Counted from the first letter of the stretch, positions 19,401 through 27,748 are shown. The stretch: DNA of 64,000 bases from Sulfurimonas crateris (GCA_945883795.1 CAMCYC010000006.1:1-64000), one strand, 5' to 3'. A program made the numbers and translations. Notes: generated by a model from the letters alone, not told the origin.

Positions 19401-22400
19401 CATCTCCAAGTTGTCCATAAGCATTATATCCCCATGCCCAAAGTGTACCGTTTGATTGAATCCATGCACTAGATTCACCACCTGCAACTAGAGTGCTTGT
19501 ATTTGTATCAAGTGTTAAAATTATCGGAGTATTTATCCAATTTTCTGAAGATGCATCAATTGTAAAAGAGTTTGTATCTGTTGTGATAGTTTTGAAGAAA
19601 TCTGCACTAGAAGCTCTAATTTGGTAAAGTTTAGAATCTGTAAAGTTATACCACCAAATACTATTATCAGATAACACTAATTTAACGGCATACGACTGAT
19701 TATAACTTACCGTTGTTGTAGTTGCAGAGAGTAATGTTTCTGCACCAGTTGAATCTATTATAAATATTTTACTTATCCAATTATCTACTGGTGCATTTGT
19801 TATTTGTACTGTCAGAATGACACTATCTTCATGTTCTACAGCACCAATATCACAACCATCTGTTTGTGTTCTGCTAATTCCTAGCTCATCAACACTTATA
19901 ATATTTCCAAGTAAATCAAGACAATTTGATTTATTTACAATAAAACTACTGAGAACTACAGGATGAACAGGCAATGTACTCATTGTATCTAAACCATAAA
20001 TAACCTCATCACTTACATTGACATCTTCTATTCCATTCACATCAGTTGCATAGAAGTTTGCATCTATTGAACCAATAATATTATTGCCATAAGAATGAAG
20101 ATTTCCGTAAATATTTGAAGAGTTTTTTGTAACAATTGAATTGTTCATGTTAAGCGTTGCTTGAGAATTATAAATAGCTCCACCATTTGTTGCAATGTTA
20201 TATGCAATAGTAGAATGGGAAATATTTGCATCTCCAGAATTAACAAAAATACCACCACCTGCAGAGGCACTATTTGTAGAGATTGTAGAGTTCAAAAGAC
20301 TAAGTGAGCCATCACTATAAATTGCTCCACCACTAGAATTAACAAAAATACCACTGCCTGAAATTGTAGAGTTCAAAACACTAAGTGAAGTACTATCTGT
20401 TGCATTATTATCATGAAAAGTAGAACTTATTATTTCTAAAGATGCTGAGGTGTTGTTATAAATTGCTCCACCATTTGCGTAATTTACCAAGTTATGTCTA
20501 AAGAGAGATTTCTCAATCCTCAAAGTACCATTATTAGAGATTGCTCCACCATGAGTTTGTGGTGCACCATAACCATGCTGAAAAATCAAGCCTCTTAGTT
20601 TTACCGTTGCACCATTTTCTATAATAAAGAGTTGATGGCTATTATCTCCATTTAAAACAACACTGCCATACAAAGTTGCCTCTATTGTAATATTTTTATC
20701 AATCGTAATAGTTCGATTTAAATCTATAGTTCCAGATGAAGAGATTTTAATTGTACCACCATCACTCACATTACTCAAACCATTCTCCAACTCTTCTTGA
20801 GAAATACCAATTTCAATCAAAGAGGAGATGTTTGTATCTTCAGCATAAATGATAAATTTTGGTACATAATTACTAAAATCTCCAAGCTGTCCATAACTAT
20901 TATTTCCCCAAGCCCATAAGGTTGCATTACTCTTGATTGCTACCGTATGATATTCTCCCGCAGTTACACTTGCCCAAGAAGTATCTATTCCTATTTGCGT
21001 TGGGATATTTTTATTTGTCGTACTGCCATCTCCAAGTTGTCCATAATAGTTATTTCCCCATGCCCACAATGTTCCATCATTCTTGATTGCTACTGTATGG
21101 TAGACTCCAGCAGTTGCACTTTTCCAAGAACTATCTGTTCCTATTTGCATTGGAACATTTTTATTTGTACTACTAGTAGTTCCATCTCCAAGTTGTCCAT
21201 AACTATTATTTCCCCAAGCCCACAATGTGCTATCATTTTTGATTGCTACTGTATGATATTCTCCTGCAGTGACACTTTTCCAAGAAGTATCTGTTCCTAT
21301 TTGCGTTGGGAGATATTTTGTAGTAGTAGTTCCATCTCCAAGTTGTCCATAAGCATTATATCCGCAAGCCCACAATGTTCCATCATTCTTGATTGCTACT
21401 GTATGATACACTCCCGCAGTTACACTTTTCCAAGAACTATCTGTTCCTATTTGCGTTGGAACATTTTTATTGGTCGTAGTGCCATCTCCAAGTTCTCCAT
21501 AACTATTATTTCCCCAAGCCCACAATATTCCATTATTTTTGATTGCTACTGTATGAAAATATCCTGCAGTTACACTTTCCCAAGAAGTATCTATTCCTAT
21601 TTGCGTTGGGACATTTTTATTTGTCGTAGTGCCATCGCCAAGTTCTCCATAATAGTTATTTCCCCATGCCCACAATGTTCCATCATTCTTGATTGCTACT
21701 GTATGATACACTCCTGTAGTGACACTTTTCCAAGAAGTATCTGTTCCTATTTGGGTTGGGAGATATTTTGTAGTAGTAGTGCCATCGCCAAGTTGTCCAT
21801 AATAGTTATATCCCCAAGCCCACAATGTTCCATCATTTTTGATTGCTACTGTATGATACACTCCCGCAGTTACGCTTTTCCAAAAAGTATTTGTTCCTAT
21901 TTGCGTTGGGAAATTTTTATTGGTCGTAGTAGTAGTTCCATTGCCAAGCTGTCCATAATCATTTTTTCCCCAAGTATACAAAGAGATGGAAGTCCCATTA
22001 TTTTTGAGTGCCAAGGCATGAGAATGTCCAGCATCTATACTTGACCAATTTATATCGCTTCCTATTTGCGTAGGGATAGATTTATCATTTGTTGTTCCAT
22101 CTCCAAGCTGTCCATAATTATTATTTCCCCAAGACCAAAGAGTTTCATCAGTTTTGATAGCTATAGTATGCCAATCTCCAGCAGTTATGCTTAACCAATG
22201 TGTATCATTTCCCATTTGTGTAGGTACAGATTTACTATCAGTTGTGCCATCCCCAAGCTGTCCAGACCAATTAGCTCCCCAACCCCAAAGAGTTCCATTA
22301 CTTTTTATCGCTACCGTATAATCGTAACCAACGGTTATACTTGACCAACTTGTATCACTCCCTATTTGAGTAGGTATAGATTTGGAAATATTTGTTCCAT

Positions 22401-23022
22401 CTCCAAGTTCTTTATTCTCATTATTTCCCCAAGCCCAAAGCGTTCCATTGGTTTTTATCGCTACTGTATGACTTGAACCTGCTGCTATATTTGACCAACT
22501 TGTATCACTTCCTATTTGTGTAGGTATAGATTTATAGTTAGTTGTTCCATCTCCAAGTTGTCCATAATAGTTATCCCCCCAAGTCCAAAGAGTTCCATCA
22601 CTTTTTATTGCTACCGTATAATAATATCCAGCATTGATACTTTTCCAATTTGTATCAGTTCCTATTTGTGTAGGTACAAGTTTAGCTGTGATTGTTCCAT
22701 CTCCAAGTTGTCCAGACTCATTATCTCCCCAAGTCCAAAGCGTTCCATCGTGCTTTATTGCTACCGCATGAACACTTCCAGTAGTGATGCTTTTCCAATT
22801 TGTATCACTCCCTATTTGTGTAGGTACAAGTTTAGGTGTGATTGTTCCATCTCCAAGTTGACCAGAATTATTATCTCCCCATGCCCAAAGCGTGCCATTT
22901 GGCTCAATCCATACAGAAAAATTATCCCCCCCTGAGATAGTATTGGCAGAGAGTGTTGTTACAAAAAAATGCAGTGCAAAAACGAAAATATAAAATAGTT
23001 TTTTTAGATGATTATTTTTCAT
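16441..23022 (-). CDS. Giant secreted RCC1-repeat protein (2193 aa) with internal beta-helix region and C-terminal aromatic module
   Basis: Signal peptide; 21 copies of GTLWAWGNNSYGQLGDGTTTNK.VPTQIGTDTSWKSVTAG.YHTVAIKNDG; overlaps upstream FecR gene by ATGA. Confidence 0.93.
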   Translation of the reverse strand: MKNNHLKKLFYIFVFALHFFVTTLSANTISGGDNFSVWIEPNGTLWAWGDNNSGQLGDGTITPKLVPTQIGSDTNWKSITTGSVHAVAIKHDGTLWTWGDNESGQLGDGTITAKLVPTQIGTDTNWKSINAGYYYTVAIKSDGTLWTWGDNYYGQLGDGTTNYKSIPTQIGSDTSWSNIAAGSSHTVAIKTNGTLWAWGNNENKELGDGTNISKSIPTQIGSDTSWSSITVGYDYTVAIKSNGTLWGWGANWSGQLGDGTTDSKSVPTQMGNDTHWLSITAGDWHTIAIKTDETLWSWGNNNYGQLGDGTTNDKSIPTQIGSDINWSSIDAGHSHALALKNNGTSISLYTWGKNDYGQLGNGTTTTTNKNFPTQIGTNTFWKSVTAGVYHTVAIKNDGTLWAWGYNYYGQLGDGTTTTKYLPTQIGTDTSWKSVTTGVYHTVAIKNDGTLWAWGNNYYGELGDGTTTNKNVPTQIGIDTSWESVTAGYFHTVAIKNNGILWAWGNNSYGELGDGTTTNKNVPTQIGTDSSWKSVTAGVYHTVAIKNDGTLWACGYNAYGQLGDGTTTTKYLPTQIGTDTSWKSVTAGEYHTVAIKNDSTLWAWGNNSYGQLGDGTTSSTNKNVPMQIGTDSSWKSATAGVYHTVAIKNDGTLWAWGNNYYGQLGDGSTTNKNIPTQIGIDTSWASVTAGEYHTVAIKSNATLWAWGNNSYGQLGDFSNYVPKFIIYAEDTNISSLIEIGISQEELENGLSNVSDGGTIKISSSGTIDLNRTITIDKNITIEATLYGSVVLNGDNSHQLFIIENGATVKLRGLIFQHGYGAPQTHGGAISNNGTLRIEKSLFRHNLVNYANGGAIYNNTSASLEIISSTFHDNNATDSTSLSVLNSTISGSGIFVNSSGGAIYSDGSLSLLNSTISTNSASAGGGIFVNSGDANISHSTIAYNIATNGGAIYNSQATLNMNNSIVTKNSSNIYGNLHSYGNNIIGSIDANFYATDVNGIEDVNVSDEVIYGLDTMSTLPVHPVVLSSFIVNKSNCLDLLGNIISVDELGISRTQTDGCDIGAVEHEDSVILTVQITNAPVDNWISKIFIIDSTGAETLLSATTTTVSYNQSYAVKLVLSDNSIWWYNFTDSKLYQIRASSADFFKTITTDTNSFTIDASSENWINTPIILTLDTNTSTLVAGGESSAWIQSNGTLWAWGYNAYGQLGDGTTTDKYVPTQIGTDTNWSSVNFGYYHNMAIKKDGTLWGWGDNSHGQLGDATHTNKLVPTKVGTDTNWARVVVGEHFTIALKNNGTLWAWGYNGYGQLGDGTTTTKLVPTQIQSDTTWTTINAGHSHAIGIKSDGTLWTWGYNDYGQLGDGTYTSKYIPTQIGTDTNWKSVEAGYYYTIAIKNNGTLWAWGYNGYGIAVGNGTYSTIVPTQIGTDINWKSITAGYYHRLAIKNDGTLWAWGNNSDGELGDGTTTDTYVPTQIGSDINWKTVSAGYKYTVALKTDETIWAWGNNSVGQFGDSTTNSNPFPKSILSKVVSVNFINVALSEHTITNIQLVGVDGNSENLSIPNSNNLSNGDNNLSAYIYSINQNFSVRVDTNDTTGNISSWYNFNDHKLHTVNDGSDAFKTAITSSGITIDALAENWIEDISDITPPTISTIYDRVKPINAESFTVSFNIDDDTQGDLRLEIINETNSLVSYTYSPSGIISYESYNTTPITLTITPNSAIEGVTSFFIQVTDESNNTTTQKFNVVLENSKIHTITSKEEQSIYDGISSLNVTNNLYSLNTWNEYNNESISQVVEYERYSIVSNVITEENIIKDTAGVVTHTTDITPVSNLTQTVKFETPLNNTATTALFSNNNMVFNFTDINATSQKMYVKYLSEELSIEDTFFVNGATYNSMDSFINDAIANNFSYGLLRNEDESKIVVLGSGNLSGNLLEVDVNTTILDYNIGSWQRKTVDGYDTLILTLTNNSYPQDSAFVVDNGVIKTASYKAAGDIYSYIFLNKTAKDELYHSISSNPKIEIPLNNGYTYISLPSAKTLCNEEIQQIQATCDQNNTLESIFGINNDIKKVFKFGKNWIFWDNNTARNPASLIQKFSTINPLEGILVKTKAETKISLPFDEDSEITNNFKNLFPEGWILMSNNKTQTVQQIATTLNAQNKSLVYIMLLRDDMWNVYAPTNNSVVDATMPRITEVKRYESFWAYFK
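18460..19490 (-). repeat. RCC1 repeat array 2: 7 units of about 50 aa/150 bp
   Basis: Counted in the ORF translation; approximate borders. Confidence 0.88.
20865..22935 (-). repeat. RCC1 repeat array 1: 14 units of about 50 aa/150 bp, central units nearly identical in DNA
   Basis: Counted in the ORF translation; repeated ccatctccaagttgtccataatagttatttcccca... blocks. Confidence 0.9.
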
Positions 23023-24674
23023 TTTACAGCTCCAAAAACACCATGAGCATTTCCATTATTTGAACTATTTAAACTAAAATTTCCTCCAACTGCTTCTGCA
23101 CTTGGACCATAAAAATCACCACTAAGCGAGCCACTTGTTATATTAGCTACACTTTGTGCATCTTTTGTAACACTTGTTGCATCAAAACCATATTTGTGAG
23201 TATTTCCTGCTACATTAGCATTAAAGCCACCTTCTGTTACATTAACCTTTCCGCTAAAACTTTGCTGAGTAAAATCAAAATCCATTTTTACACTTCCATC
23301 TGAACCAATAACACTTCCATCAGGCTTTGTGACAATAGCACTTAGCCCACCACTATAACTTGCAGTTCCACCTTTGTTTATCATCTCATCAACAAAATCA
23401 CTTGATGTTACAACACCACTTAGGTATGCATATTCTGGAACTTGTTCGAGTTCCCAGTAACCGTATTCTAAATACGGTTTTTCTAACTCATCCGTTTTTT
23501 CTACTTTGGTTAAACCCGTTGTATCAATCTCGGTAATTTCTAAAACTGTAGAAGAAGATATAACTGTTTCTTGAGTTTTTGCTACAGCTTCTTCAGTATC
23601 ATTTCCAGTTGATGAACTTACCGAACTCGTAGAACTTGATGTACTAGCAGAACTTACCGAACTCGTAGAACTTGATGTACTAGCAGAACTTACCGAACTG
23701 ATAGAACTTGATGTACTAGCAGAACTTACCGAACTGATAGAACTTGATGTACTCGCAGAACTTACCGAACTGATAGAACTTGATGTACTCGTAGAACTTT
23801 CCGAACTGATAGAACTTGATGTACTCGTAGAACTTTCCGAACTGATAGAACTTGATGTACTCACTGAAACTGCAAGAATATTTATTATGATTTGTTGAGA
23901 TTCTTCTGTAATGGAAGGAATCACATTAAGAGCATTTGTGGTTTGGCTTGTACCTACATTAGTAGAAGTTGGATTACTAACATCAGTATCTCCATAATCT
24001 TCCCCTTGAATAGCTGGAGTTTCCTCTGTTTGTTCATTGTTTTGTGTTTGCGTTGAATTTTCTTGATTATCATTGCCTGTTTCTTCTGTTTCCTCTGTAG
24101 TCGATTGTTCAATATCTTCTGAACCTATATCGCCTAGTTTGTAAATTTGAGGAGTTGTTGGTGGTGCATTTGGTGGTGTATTAGAAAACATCCCCGCTGG
24201 AACTATTTGTGTCACCTTATGGGAGCTTACTGTAATAATTCCAGATGTACAAGCAATTCTATTTTGATTTCCGACAATAATTGTTCCTCTAATTCCGATA
24301 GTTGCGGTTTTAGTTCTAAGGTTAAACTTTTGGGGTGCTATTTTTCCTATTTTTCCCGTAATAGATTTAAATGAACCCTCCAAAAAAGCAAAGTTTACTT
24401 TTGATGTATTCGACTTTGTGTCATAAATATAATCAGAGATATTAAATGTCGAAGACTTTCCTATAGTAACAATTGTTCCATCTTCAAACATAATTTGCGC
24501 TTTTGCTTTATCTTGTGTTTTTAAAATATCTTTTTCTTCTACTTTAAAACCAACTGTTGCATCAAGAGTTTTGTCTGCTCTTGTTACAATACATGAACCT
24601 TTAAGAGATGCTATTTGACCTACAGAAGCAAATATAGTGCTACTTAATACTAAAAGTAATATAAAAAAATTCAT
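23019..24674 (-). CDS. FecR-domain protein with Ser-rich repeat and C-terminal TbpB-like beta-barrel signature
   Basis: GSCIVTRADKTLDATVGFKVEEKDILKTQDKAKAQIMFEDGTIVTIGKSSTF...ATIGIRGTI (FecR); SSIS/STSS repeat; GDFYGPSAEAVGGNFSLNSSNNGNAHGVFGAVK C-terminus. Confidence 0.82.
   Translation of the reverse strand: MNFFILLLVLSSTIFASVGQIASLKGSCIVTRADKTLDATVGFKVEEKDILKTQDKAKAQIMFEDGTIVTIGKSSTFNISDYIYDTKSNTSKVNFAFLEGSFKSITGKIGKIAPQKFNLRTKTATIGIRGTIIVGNQNRIACTSGIITVSSHKVTQIVPAGMFSNTPPNAPPTTPQIYKLGDIGSEDIEQSTTEETEETGNDNQENSTQTQNNEQTEETPAIQGEDYGDTDVSNPTSTNVGTSQTTNALNVIPSITEESQQIIINILAVSVSTSSSISSESSTSTSSSISSESSTSTSSSISSVSSASTSSSISSVSSASTSSSISSVSSASTSSSTSSVSSASTSSSTSSVSSSTGNDTEEAVAKTQETVISSSTVLEITEIDTTGLTKVEKTDELEKPYLEYGYWELEQVPEYAYLSGVVTSSDFVDEMINKGGTASYSGGLSAIVTKPDGSVIGSDGSVKMDFDFTQQSFSGKVNVTEGGFNANVAGNTHKYGFDATSVTKDAQSVANITSGSLSGDFYGPSAEAVGGNFSLNSSNNGNAHGVFGAVK
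23614..23865 (-). repeat. Tandem repeat, 7 x 36 bp (12 aa: [12 protein letters not shown] and variants)
   Basis: Read directly: gaacttaccgaactgatagaacttgatgtactagca and variants. Confidence 0.92.
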
Positions 24675-24686
24675 AGTAAATCCCTT

Positions 24687-25997
24687 CTAAAATAAAACAA
24701 TAACATTAGAAGTTATCATTTGTTTGTTAAATTCAAAATTTGGTAGATTTGAGTCATTACGAATATAGCTATATTCTAGATTAAAAAGTAAATTTTGCGT
24801 ATAAGAATAAATACCACTGAGTGAAATTTGGTACTCATTATCTTGTTGTGTTGCTGGAAACCATCTATCTTCATGTTGGTAGGATCTGTTATACCATTGT
24901 ACTTTTGGTGTTATCGTAAACATTGGCGTGTATCTATATGAAGTAGAAAGAGCAACATTGAACATGTCGTAATCTATAAAATTACCACTCAAGCGTTTTT
25001 CTTTATAAAATTCTGAATAAAAAGCAAGCATTAATTCATCGTTATAGCGATGATTGAGCGTAAATTCTAATGCACCTATATCTGTTGTGGCTAAATCAAT
25101 TGATTTTCTTTGATATCTTAAATTGAACCCTAACATTGTGGCATTAGAATAGAGATAATTAAATTTTGGATAGATTCCATACATGGTCATATACGGTTTT
25201 GAATTTAACCATATTTTATTAAAAATGAATGCATAATCTACCAATACTTTAGAATTATGAAGTACAGAAAGTGCTGGTGAATATTGAGCAAGAGCAATAT
25301 CATATTCATGTGCTGGCGTAACAGTTTTGGAAAAAACTACAACATCATTTTTAAAAGCGATATCTTTAGAAAAATTGTAGCGGTGATTTAAAGACAATGC
25401 CTCTTGATGAGATAATCCAGCTTTATCAGCGGTTGTATTATTTACATCAGAGAGCGTATTAAGAAAAACATTTTTCATCCCAGAATACACATCATTATTT
25501 GCACGATTAGCAATATTTGTATCATAATTTAGCCCAAAAACTGCCGAAGCATTTAAAGAATTCTTTTTGAGTTTGCTATCTATAGCAGATAAATAACTTT
25601 GAATATTCTCTTTTACATTTGTTGGTATATCTTCACGAGAGATTTTTAAAAAAAGTGTTTGTGCTTTTTCATACTCTTGGAGTTCAAAATAGCATCTTGC
25701 AATTTCAAGTTTACTTCGTGTAGAGTTAGCATCAAAATCTAAAACTCTTTCATAAGCAGAGATTGCACTCCCAAAATCTTTAAGCATATATGCACTTCGA
25801 CCTAAATAAAAATTTATATTTGGGTCTTGCAAATTACTTTGAAATAAACGATAAAACTCATCATACGATTTTTGATACTCTTTTTTTTCAAATAGTATCT
25901 TCGCCTCCTGATAACTCCTTTTTTCTTGTGTTACACTATCCTCATCTGATAGTAGATTCACATGAAAGATTAATAACAATGTAAGTAAAAACTTCAT
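24687..25997 (-). CDS. TPR + outer-membrane beta-barrel protein, Slam/DUF560-like
   Basis: Signal peptide, TPR segments (YLGRSAYMLKDFGSAISAYERVLDFDANSTRSKLEIARCYFELQEYEKAQTLF), then VFGLNYDTNIANRANNDVY and alternating beta-strand pattern ending SNVIVLF. Confidence 0.7.
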   Translation of the reverse strand: MKFLLTLLLIFHVNLLSDEDSVTQEKRSYQEAKILFEKKEYQKSYDEFYRLFQSNLQDPNINFYLGRSAYMLKDFGSAISAYERVLDFDANSTRSKLEIARCYFELQEYEKAQTLFLKISREDIPTNVKENIQSYLSAIDSKLKKNSLNASAVFGLNYDTNIANRANNDVYSGMKNVFLNTLSDVNNTTADKAGLSHQEALSLNHRYNFSKDIAFKNDVVVFSKTVTPAHEYDIALAQYSPALSVLHNSKVLVDYAFIFNKIWLNSKPYMTMYGIYPKFNYLYSNATMLGFNLRYQRKSIDLATTDIGALEFTLNHRYNDELMLAFYSEFYKEKRLSGNFIDYDMFNVALSTSYRYTPMFTITPKVQWYNRSYQHEDRWFPATQQDNEYQISLSGIYSYTQNLLFNLEYSYIRNDSNLPNFEFNKQMITSNVIVLF

Positions 25998-26141
25998 AAG
26001 ATACTCCCGTCTTTTATTTTAAGATATTGTAATTTAAATACAATTAATTTAAGTTCATAGTTAAGATTTTTGTTTGAAAAATATTCCATCTGTTGCTTTT
26101 TATTCTCATTATTCTACAAATTTTAAGGATTACTTCATAAA

Positions 26142-26612
26142 ATGAAAAAAATTATAGGTTTGGCAGTGATTGTTCTTGGTGTCTTTCTTGAGGTCATTTG
26201 GTTAAGATTGTGTTTTGAGATTATTATTATTGGTATTTTACTTTTAATTTTTCTCCCTAGTGTTGTTTTTTTTCCTTTTAGCTTTTTTTTAACGATTGCT
26301 CTTAATATTATCAGTGGCAAACCAAATCCTCAAGCCGCAGAATTTAAGTACCAACAGTATTCACGCAAGTCAAAGAAAAAAAGTTATAACGCTTCAGGAC
26401 ACACACTTAGTGATTATTATGTTATTCTTGAATCGACTCAATTCGATGAGTTTGATGTAATAAAAAATAATTATAGAAGGCTTATTAAACAGTATCACTA
26501 CGATTCTATCGCAAGTAAAAACCTACCAGAAGATATGCTCAAATTTGCAGAACAAAAAACACAAATCCTCAATGAAGCATATTCTGCTATAAAAGAAGCT
26601 AGAGGAAAATAA
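26142..26612 (+). CDS. Membrane-anchored J-domain-like protein with HYD in place of HPD
   Basis: Two N-terminal TM segments; SDYYVILESTQFDEFDVIKNNYRRLIKQYHYDSIASKNLPEDMLKFAEQKTQILNEAYSAIKE. Confidence 0.7.
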   Translation: MKKIIGLAVIVLGVFLEVIWLRLCFEIIIIGILLLIFLPSVVFFPFSFFLTIALNIISGKPNPQAAEFKYQQYSRKSKKKSYNASGHTLSDYYVILESTQFDEFDVIKNNYRRLIKQYHYDSIASKNLPEDMLKFAEQKTQILNEAYSAIKEARGK

Positions 26613-26685
26613 TTTTTTCCAATATTTTACACATATTTTACACTTTAAAGATACACTCCTCCTCTAATTTATAGGAGGAAGAAGA

Positions 26686-27210
26686 ATGAAAAAAACTATC
26701 ATTATCTCATTACTTCTTGGAGGTTCTATTTTTGCTGCTAATTACAGTGGTATGATAGAAAATCCAGATGCAAGTAAGATTATAAAAAAAGATTTGTTAG
26801 GTCCTGCCAAAACATACATCATGGCAGAAGGCTGTATCTCCACAGATTCACAACCCATTGCTCGAGGTGCATTTATTTTTCATAACCTAAATGGTGAAGA
26901 TAGCAAAGAAACACCACCAGAGGGTTTAAGTAGAACAAATGAAGATGGTAAATTCAAACAATACGGCAACTGCGTAGCATGTCACAATATAGAAGGTGCT
27001 AATGGTGCAGGAAATATTGGTCCTGATTTAACGGGCTATAAAACAAATTTCATTGATACACACGCAAGAGACAATCAGTTTGTTTATCAAAAAATTGCAG
27101 ACGCTCGCACAGACAATCCAGACACACACATGACAATTAATTTAACTACAAAGTTATTTAATGAAAGAGAGATATGTGATATTGCTTCATATATCGTATC
27201 CCCAAAGTAA
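26686..27210 (+). CDS. soxX: Sulfur oxidation c-type cytochrome SoxX
   Basis: GNCVACHNIEGANGAGNIGPDLTGY; first gene before soxYZAB. Confidence 0.9.
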   Translation: MKKTIIISLLLGGSIFAANYSGMIENPDASKIIKKDLLGPAKTYIMAEGCISTDSQPIARGAFIFHNLNGEDSKETPPEGLSRTNEDGKFKQYGNCVACHNIEGANGAGNIGPDLTGYKTNFIDTHARDNQFVYQKIADARTDNPDTHMTINLTTKLFNEREICDIASYIVSPK

Positions 27211-27225
27211 AAGGAAATTATAATT

Positions 27226-27696
27226 ATGAAAAGAAGAGATTTTTTTAAAAAATTAGGTACGGTTGTTGCAATAAGTGCTGTTGCTCCTATGATGAGTTTT
27301 GGAGCTGATGAGAAAAAAGCAAAAGGACCAAATGAGCTTTCATACGAAAAAGCACTTGAGGCTATCACAAATGGTAAAGGTGCAAAACCATCTGCAAAAG
27401 TGCATCTAAAAGTGCCAGAAATTGCAGAAAATGGTGCTGTTGTTCCTGTTTCTGTTGAGGTAGATTCCCCTATGACTGAACAAGATTATGTAAAAACTAT
27501 TCATATTTTTGCAACAAAGAACAATAATTCTCGCTGTTTAGCAGTGCATTTTACTCCAGCAAATGGCAAAGCAATGCTTGCAACTCGTGTTAAATTAGGC
27601 TCAACTCAAGATATCGCAGCGATTGTAGAGATGAGTGATGGAACATTTTTAAGTGCAAGTCAAAGTGTCAAAGTAACAATTGGTGGATGTGGTTGA
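27226..27696 (+). CDS. soxY: Thiosulfate carrier SoxY
   Basis: RRDFFKKLGTVVAISAVAP Tat-like signal; C-terminal VTIGGCG carrier motif. Confidence 0.93.
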   Translation: MKRRDFFKKLGTVVAISAVAPMMSFGADEKKAKGPNELSYEKALEAITNGKGAKPSAKVHLKVPEIAENGAVVPVSVEVDSPMTEQDYVKTIHIFATKNNNSRCLAVHFTPANGKAMLATRVKLGSTQDIAAIVEMSDGTFLSASQSVKVTIGGCG

Positions 27697-27748
27697 TTTC
27701 TCCTCTACAAATAAAATTTCAAAAAAATAAAATATTAAGGATAATAAA

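Noticed and set aside
20947-22044. 365-aa + strand ORF (Cys/Ser-rich periodic protein) antisense to the RCC1 gene
   Set aside because: Periodicity of the RCC1 repeats keeps the antisense frame open; the minus-strand gene has clear RCC1 motifs, a signal peptide and operon context
18460-22935. Long tandem repeats considered as CRISPR or satellite DNA
   Set aside because: About 150-bp units without unique spacers; they encode in-frame RCC1 blades
23614-23865. 36-bp repeats considered as a CRISPR array
   Set aside because: Head-to-tail units with no spacers; in-frame coding repeat in the FecR protein
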